Shown one piece after another: positions 59,387-64,000 of a stretch of 64,000 nucleotides of DNA (within the stretch, counting starts at the first letter, position 1; the number at the start of each line of letters is the position of its first letter). A program made the translations under genes and the position numbers. Below the pieces are notes generated by a model. That model searched no databases. It was not told the DNA's origin and saw only the letters and a program-made list of their open reading frames with translations. Location of the stretch: the NCBI GenBank assembly GCA_041984885.1, contig JBHIXH010000009.1, forward strand, positions 10,201 through 74,200, given 5' to 3'. The DNA is from UBA4486 sp041984885. GTDB taxonomy: Bacteria; Pseudomonadota; Gammaproteobacteria; Eutrophobiales; Eutrophobiaceae.

Positions 59387-60226
59387 TTAAACCGGTAACG
59401 GGTCGGTATTTTTATTGATAAACAACCGGTTTCTGCCTGAACCGCTGTTGCGTACTGTCATATCTTCAGCAAAACCGGCTTGATGCAGGGGCGGTTCGAT
59501 CAGTGACTCAGCCTTGTCGGCGTTTTCATGCTCGACCTCGATCAGCAACGTCTTCACCTGCGGCAGGGTATTCCCGGCGCCGGCGAGTATCCAGGGTTCG
59601 ACACCATCAACGTCAAGTTTAATATGGTGCGGTACAGGCAAGGCAAACTGCCGGATAAAATCATCGATACGATAGCAGATTGTCGCTTGCTTGAAGGTGG
59701 CATCCGCATCCCTGAGATGGACTTCGTTCAGCGAATTTCCGGCATGGCCTATGTCCGTATTTCTCATATGTAACGAGGTGCATCCGGTCTTGTCGCCAAA
59801 GGCGAGACAGAACGTACTGACGCGGTCACTCATGTTATTTAACGCAATATGCTCGACCAGTAGCCCGTAATTAAAGCCGCTGGGTTCAAACGCAAATGTT
59901 GTCACGTTGTTTTTTAAGGCGGCATAAATTGAATAAATACCAATGTTGGCACCAATGTCCCAGAAGATATCGCCGGGTTTAAAACCTTCTATATAGGCCA
60001 GTGTTTCCGGTTCATCCGTGTGAAATCGCTCATACACGCTGGCGGCATAGGCGCTTTTCAGGCTTTGCAGTTTGAATTCACCCAGTCGTGACTGAACAAT
60101 ACTGACTTCATTCGTGTTCAGGTTATCGACGACCCGGGCGATGGTACGACGTTGTTGTCTTTTACTCAGCGGCGTGGTGACTGTCACCACGCAGGCAGAG
60201 AGAAATTTGGCTAACGATCGACTCAT
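59387..60226 (-). CDS. FkbM family methyltransferase
   Basis: A 279-residue SAM-dependent methyltransferase of the FkbM family. Visible segments are DIFWDIGANIGIYSIYAAL, TFAFEPSGFNYGLLVEHIALN, IKLDVDGVEPWILAGAG and the late TLLIEVEHENAD. FkbM proteins O-methylate sugars or polyketides; in this cluster a glycan substrate is likely. It is 3 bp after the endonuclease gene and 99 bp before wbpB on the same strand. Confidence 0.88.
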   Translation of the reverse strand: MSRSLAKFLSACVVTVTTPLSKRQQRRTIARVVDNLNTNEVSIVQSRLGEFKLQSLKSAYAASVYERFHTDEPETLAYIEGFKPGDIFWDIGANIGIYSIYAALKNNVTTFAFEPSGFNYGLLVEHIALNNMSDRVSTFCLAFGDKTGCTSLHMRNTDIGHAGNSLNEVHLRDADATFKQATICYRIDDFIRQFALPVPHHIKLDVDGVEPWILAGAGNTLPQVKTLLIEVEHENADKAESLIEPPLHQAGFAEDMTVRNSGSGRNRLFINKNTDPLPV

Positions 60227-60229
60227 GTT

Positions 60230-60862
60230 TTACTCGTTTGTTATCCAGTGATTGCGGTTACCCTGAATCGAGAAGATGATCTCGTTTCGTGCCCGTTCAG
60301 GCTCCGAAACCGGATCGTCATGATGCCATTTTAACAGTAATTGTTGCTGTTGTTTCTTCAGATATAAATCATAGCGGTCTTTCATATACAGCATTGCCCG
60401 TGCGATTTCCCCCCGGACCTCCGGTCGCGGTTCGACTAACCGCCGTTGCTCGTCAATTTCAAAGTCGCAGACCCCGAAGTGACGTTCCTCGCCGGCAATC
60501 ACTGCAAAGGCAAAGCTGGAGCGACTTTTATTCATATCTGTTAGCGCCGGATACAGGTTATGCAGGTCGGCCTCGATCAGATTGAATTCATCACTGCTTT
60601 CGCGGCATTGATTACGCTTGCCGCATTTCAGCTTCCAGGCAACCCATGCCATTGGAAAAACATGTTCAATGTTGATGCCCTTGTTATAGCCAGGGCCGAA
60701 CTGTTTCTGACAATACAAGGTCTCGCCACCATTCGCATACAGTTGCTGCCAGAAAATCGGTCGGGCCTCCTCATAGGTCTTAATCGGTTCCGAGGTATTG
60801 CCCGGTTCACTGCAGGCCAGTAGCACGAATGGTATTGCAGATAAAAAACCGAATGGTCTCAT
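60230..60862 (-). CDS. Endonuclease I family nuclease, lipoprotein form
   Basis: A 210-residue protein. ATG 60862 overlaps the queG stop (ATGA) and starts a lipoprotein signal with lipobox LLAC (Cys near residue 17). The nuclease core has the diagnostic NIEHVFPMAW, SSDEFNLIEADLHNLYPA, with the catalytic His and Asn, then KSRSSF. Endonuclease I enzymes are Mg-dependent periplasmic or extracellular nucleases. Lipidation suggests anchoring in the outer membrane for nutrient or DNA scavenging. Length is normal. Confidence 0.85.
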   Translation of the reverse strand: MRPFGFLSAIPFVLLACSEPGNTSEPIKTYEEARPIFWQQLYANGGETLYCQKQFGPGYNKGINIEHVFPMAWVAWKLKCGKRNQCRESSDEFNLIEADLHNLYPALTDMNKSRSSFAFAVIAGEERHFGVCDFEIDEQRRLVEPRPEVRGEIARAMLYMKDRYDLYLKKQQQQLLLKWHHDDPVSEPERARNEIIFSIQGNRNHWITNE

Positions 60863-61932
60863 CGGCGATGTTGCGTCAATGCCCACTGAACATGCTCACG
60901 CACCAGTTCTGAAGAATCATTCAAGCGTTGTTTTAGTGCGCTGACCACGTTGTCAGAAGTCGTCGCATTCCCCAGTGCCACCGCAATATTACGTATCCAG
61001 CAGTCATAGCCAATACGCCGTATCGCACTGCCCTCGGTTTTCTTCAGGAACTGTTGCTTTGTCCAGCGAAACAGGTCAATCAATTTTGGCGTGTCAAACC
61101 CATGTCGTACGCGGAAGTCTGCCTCTTCCGAATTACGTGCAAACCGGTTCCATGGACAGACCAGCTGGCAATCATCACAACCGTAGATACGGTTGCCAAT
61201 CGCCTGGCGATATTGCTCCGGAATCGAGCCACGCAACTCGATCGTCAGATACGAGATACATTTACGTGCATCGACTTTATACGGTGCGATGATGGCCTTC
61301 GTTGGGCACACATCGATACAGGCCCGGCAGCTGCCACAAAAGTTTTCGTTACATGCTTGGTCAACCGGCAACGGCAGGTCCGTGTATATCTCGCCGATAA
61401 AAAACCATGAACCAGCCTGGCGGTTGATCAGATTACTGTGTTTACCTATCCAGCCAAGACCGGCATTCCTCGCCAATGCCTTCTCCAGTACCGGTGCGCT
61501 GTCGACAAAGACCCGGTAGCCGAAGATGCCGGCTTCTGTCTCGATCAAATCTGCCAGCTTTTGCAAACGTTGTCGCATGACCTTGTGATAGTCACGCCCA
61601 TTTGCATAACGGGATATATACGCGAGTTGGTTATTGCCGAGCACGGCCTTCGGATGTGCGGCATCCGGCGGCAGGTAATCCATTCGCACCGAAATTACCC
61701 GCACTGTCCCTTCGATCAGTTCAGCCGGACGACTGCGACGCGTACCATGCCGTTGCATGTAATCCATTTCTCCGTGTCGGCCGGCATCCAGCCATTGCAG
61801 CAGATGTTGCTCATCTTCGTTTAGGTCGATGTCAGTAATGCCGGTCTGCTGAAAGCCAAGCCGCCGGCTTTCAGCCTTGATCTTGCTGACCAGGGAGGCG
61901 TAGTCGGTTGGTGAAGACAGGGTTGTCGGCAT
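60859..61932 (-). CDS. queG: Epoxyqueuosine reductase
   Basis: A 357-residue enzyme performing the last step of queuosine synthesis (epoxide reduction to Q) in tRNA, using cobalamin and two [4Fe-4S] clusters. Motifs are VFVDSAPVLEKALARNAGLGWIGKH with the catalytic Asp, CGSCRACIDVCPTKAI for cluster A, GCDDCQLVCPWNRF for the second cluster, and C-terminal HEAT-like helices. Length is normal. It overlaps the endonuclease gene by 4 bp. Confidence 0.94.
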   Translation of the reverse strand: MPTTLSSPTDYASLVSKIKAESRRLGFQQTGITDIDLNEDEQHLLQWLDAGRHGEMDYMQRHGTRRSRPAELIEGTVRVISVRMDYLPPDAAHPKAVLGNNQLAYISRYANGRDYHKVMRQRLQKLADLIETEAGIFGYRVFVDSAPVLEKALARNAGLGWIGKHSNLINRQAGSWFFIGEIYTDLPLPVDQACNENFCGSCRACIDVCPTKAIIAPYKVDARKCISYLTIELRGSIPEQYRQAIGNRIYGCDDCQLVCPWNRFARNSEEADFRVRHGFDTPKLIDLFRWTKQQFLKKTEGSAIRRIGYDCWIRNIAVALGNATTSDNVVSALKQRLNDSSELVREHVQWALTQHRR

Positions 61933-62033
61933 CGTAAACAGCGGATTTCGGTCGGTTCGCTATCATTCCGTTAATCCGACGGATGTGCAAATCCGGTGAC
62001 TCGCCTGGCATGCCATCACCGGCAGGGGGAGAA

Positions 62034-62942
62034 TCAACCTAGGTACATTGACCCTTTACCGACGATGACGGCGGTACCACCGACCCGCACCACGTTCGTG
62101 CCGGTTTTCCTGTTGACCATTTCGATGGTCAGCACGCTCTTGCGGGTTGTATTCAGGCCGCGGTCGATGATAAACGCATGCGTACCTTCACTGACATGTT
62201 TTTGTTCGCATAGATAGCCGGTAAACGCGGACATCGTTGTGGCAATCGGCGGGTCCTCGTGAATACCGATATCCGGGCCAACGAGACGCGCATGAAAATT
62301 CGAGGCCGGATGGTCTGACTGTGTCGAAAACAACAGGATTTCATTCGCCATGCAGACCGGCGCGATAGATTGACTCCAGACACTGTAATCAAACGTCGCC
62401 TTGCGGACAGCATCAAAACTGCGTAACGGCACGATCAGCCAGGTTTGTTCGGTTGATACCAGCAACGGCTGATACTTCAGTTTTTCAATATCCGCTTCCT
62501 GCAGGCCTAGCATGGCAGCCAGGTCGGCGTTGACCGGTACATAGCGATCGATAGTTGGATTGGCATCGAGTTTGTATTGAATCAGTCCGGGCTTGCCGTC
62601 CTGTCCGGTAATGCTGATCTCGATGACGCCGGAATTCTGTTCCAGGGTGAAATCCGTGTATTTGTCCTTCAGTTTTACCGCACCGGTCTCGGCCAGTACA
62701 TGGGCGCTGGCAATGATCGGAGGGCCGGCAAAGTTGATCTCTTTTGACGGGGTAAACGCGCGCAGGCGCTTGCCACCGGCCACCCCGGTTTTATCTGACA
62801 AGAACACACAATCGCTCAGGTTGATCTCGCGTGCCAGCAACTGCATGTCGGCATCGGACAAATTCCCCGCATCCGGAAACACGCCTATCTGCGCGCCGTT
62901 GAATTTTTCACTGGTAAACACATCAACTATGTAATATTCCAT
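62034..62942 (-). CDS. PhzF family isomerase/epimerase
   Basis: A 302-residue protein with the two-halved PhzF fold. It opens MEYYIVDVFTSEKFNGAQIGV, followed by LLAREINLSDCVFL (catalytic Glu region), RAFTPSKEINFAGPPIIASAHVL and the second-half GPDIGIHEDPPIATTMSAF. Related enzymes isomerise small hydroxylated acids; the substrate is unknown. ATG 62942 is used; a GTG 12 bp upstream would abut the nasA stop. Close linkage to nasA may be incidental. Confidence 0.85.
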   Translation of the reverse strand: MEYYIVDVFTSEKFNGAQIGVFPDAGNLSDADMQLLAREINLSDCVFLSDKTGVAGGKRLRAFTPSKEINFAGPPIIASAHVLAETGAVKLKDKYTDFTLEQNSGVIEISITGQDGKPGLIQYKLDANPTIDRYVPVNADLAAMLGLQEADIEKLKYQPLLVSTEQTWLIVPLRSFDAVRKATFDYSVWSQSIAPVCMANEILLFSTQSDHPASNFHARLVGPDIGIHEDPPIATTMSAFTGYLCEQKHVSEGTHAFIIDRGLNTTRKSVLTIEMVNRKTGTNVVRVGGTAVIVGKGSMYLG

Positions 62943-62954
62943 CTTTCTATCCAC

Positions 62955-64000
62955 TTATTGAACAGCGCAGGCTGTTTCTGTAATCAACGTATTGATCTCC
63001 GGCTTGCAACTGCCGCAGTTGGTCCCCGCCTGTAGCCGGTCACCGATCGCCCCCACGTCGGTTATCGAAAATTCCCTGATGCAGTTGACGATCGTGTTTT
63101 TACCAACATTAAAGCAGGAACAGACGACCGGACCCGGATCCGGACGATCCGCACCGGAGGTACCGGCCAGTAACCGAAAGCGGCCAGAGTCGTCAAATTG
63201 GGTCGCATTGAATTGTTCACTGAGCCAGTCGCGCGCGGGCAGGTCGTGTCGATGTCGTGCGGTAAACAGGCAGCCCTGCAGACCATTCGCATCAAACCAG
63301 AAGCAACGCATCGAATGATTGTATTCATCGACAAGATCCAGCCACTCGTAATCATGATCATGAATCAATACTGTTCTGATCCAGTTTAGATCGTGTTCCA
63401 CTGTATCGGAAAACTCGTAACGCCAGTTATTCTGTTCACGTAATTTTGACCAGTAGGCAACCGAATCCAGGCTAACTTCTGCACGACTCAGCAGAAAGCC
63501 GAACCACTGATGCTGCACCGGCCGGATATTAACCGGCGTATGTTTGAATTCCGGTTGACCGGACAGGGCATCAACATACGGATTAACCACTGCGCCGATG
63601 CGGGCACGCACAGAAAACTGATCGTTCCAGTGAATGGGCACGAATACTTCGTTCGGGCGCTGACGTTCGGTCACGTCAGCCCGGATCAATGCGGAGCCAT
63701 AGGCACTGCTGACCTCGACCAGTGCATCCTGTTCAATGTTAAATTGTTTGGCTGTATCCGGGTGGCACTGGATAAACGGTTCGCGAATGTGGCGTGACAG
63801 GCGTGGCGATTTGGCCGTGCGCGTCATCGTGTGCCAGTGATCGCGGACCCGGCCGGTGTTCAGAATCAACGGGTAGTCCTGGTTGGACAATTCAACCGGC
63901 AAGCGTCCCTGTACCGGGATCAACCGTGCTTTTCGATCGTCCGTATAGAAGCGACCATCGGTGAACAGTCGTTCACAACCCTGCGGATACGTTTTATTCA
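62955..64000 (-). CDS. nasA: Assimilatory nitrate reductase catalytic subunit, C-terminal part (5' end beyond the window)
   Basis: 348 codons are visible, open to the window edge. The sequence reads FTDGRFYTDDRKARLIPVQG, then YPLILNTGRVRDHWHTMTRT, SRHIREPFIQCHPDTAK and ALVEVSSAYGSAL, the C-terminal molybdopterin-dinucleotide domain of NasA/NarB. After it, residues with VVCSCFNVGKNTI and GTNCGSCKPEINTLI form a BFD-like [2Fe-2S] domain, as in NasA of many proteobacteria. It reduces nitrate to nitrite for assimilation. The molybdenum active-site region lies outside the window. Confidence 0.9.
   Translation of the reverse strand, partial: NKTYPQGCERLFTDGRFYTDDRKARLIPVQGRLPVELSNQDYPLILNTGRVRDHWHTMTRTAKSPRLSRHIREPFIQCHPDTAKQFNIEQDALVEVSSAYGSALIRADVTERQRPNEVFVPIHWNDQFSVRARIGAVVNPYVDALSGQPEFKHTPVNIRPVQHQWFGFLLSRAEVSLDSVAYWSKLREQNNWRYEFSDTVEHDLNWIRTVLIHDHDYEWLDLVDEYNHSMRCFWFDANGLQGCLFTARHRHDLPARDWLSEQFNATQFDDSGRFRLLAGTSGADRPDPGPVVCSCFNVGKNTIVNCIREFSITDVGAIGDRLQAGTNCGSCKPEINTLITETACAVQ

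Overview
The window looks like a contig from an uncultured, probably aquatic gammaproteobacterium. The main evidence is gene order: hemA-prfA-prmC diverges from a TPR lipoprotein-lolB-ispE-tRNA-Gln-prs-rplY-pth-ychF run, and rpe-gph-trpEGDC forms a second block; both are typical of Gammaproteobacteria. A run of ten Ns at 14386-14395 shows that this is a scaffolded draft assembly. I cannot resolve the lineage further from sequence alone.

Layout. (a) 1-6683: an iron-acquisition island. A divergent promoter carries a near-perfect Fur box and drives an iron-type porin, an FMN-binding periplasmic protein and a PepSY transmembrane protein. A second Fur-like region precedes a complete FbpABC ferric ABC transporter. 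(b) 6747-13316: housekeeping genes (gcvH, tpx, dgkA, then on the minus strand glk, moeB-like, a small unknown, prmC, prfA, hemA). The prmC frame contains an in-frame UAG in its N-terminal domain. (c) 13502-22667: TPR lipoprotein, lolB, ispE, tRNA-Gln(TTG), prs, rplY, pth, ychF, then a tight class II aldolase/VOC/MetX-like trio. (d) 22662-28229: a membrane-anchored unknown, a Zn-dependent deacylase (AstE/AspA type) followed by an unusual methyltransferase-ATP-grasp fusion, an alkyltransferase-like protein, an SMP-30-type propeller and a small unknown. (e) 28241-35933: rpe-gph-trpEGDC on the minus strand, a DUF3530-like hydrolase, and a QmcA/NfeD pair.

(f) 36432-49406 is the most distinctive part: one minus-strand block for a compact type IV pilus/type II secretion-like machine. 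In transcription order it encodes a major acidic pilin-like protein, an attenuator hairpin, two further pseudopilins, a PilM-PilN fusion with MshEN-like repeats, PilO, a PilT-type ATPase, a PilB/GspE-type ATPase, a PilC/GspF platform protein, a PilP-like protein, a secretin with an Asn-rich linker and an extra C-terminal domain, and a 4-bp-overlapping outer-membrane beta-barrel gene. No prepilin peptidase is present. The flanking intergenic regions (about 36.06, 49.95, 52.97 and 53.25 kb) share a TTCCTG/CGGGAA palindromic motif. (g) 50047-53879: a small periplasmic unknown, a TonB-dependent receptor and a divergent double-PepSY protein.

(h) 54139-60226: surface-polysaccharide genes, with a FemAB/GNAT-like protein and a polysaccharide deacetylase on the plus strand, and on the minus strand an FkbM methyltransferase and wbpB-wbpD-wbpE homologues for UDP-2,3-diacetamido-uronic acid synthesis. 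(i) 60230-64000: a lipoprotein endonuclease I, queG, a PhzF-family isomerase and the C-terminal part of an assimilatory nitrate reductase running off the window edge.

Most starts are anchored by Shine-Dalgarno sequences, start/stop overlaps or signal peptides. Family names come from recognised motifs, not searches.
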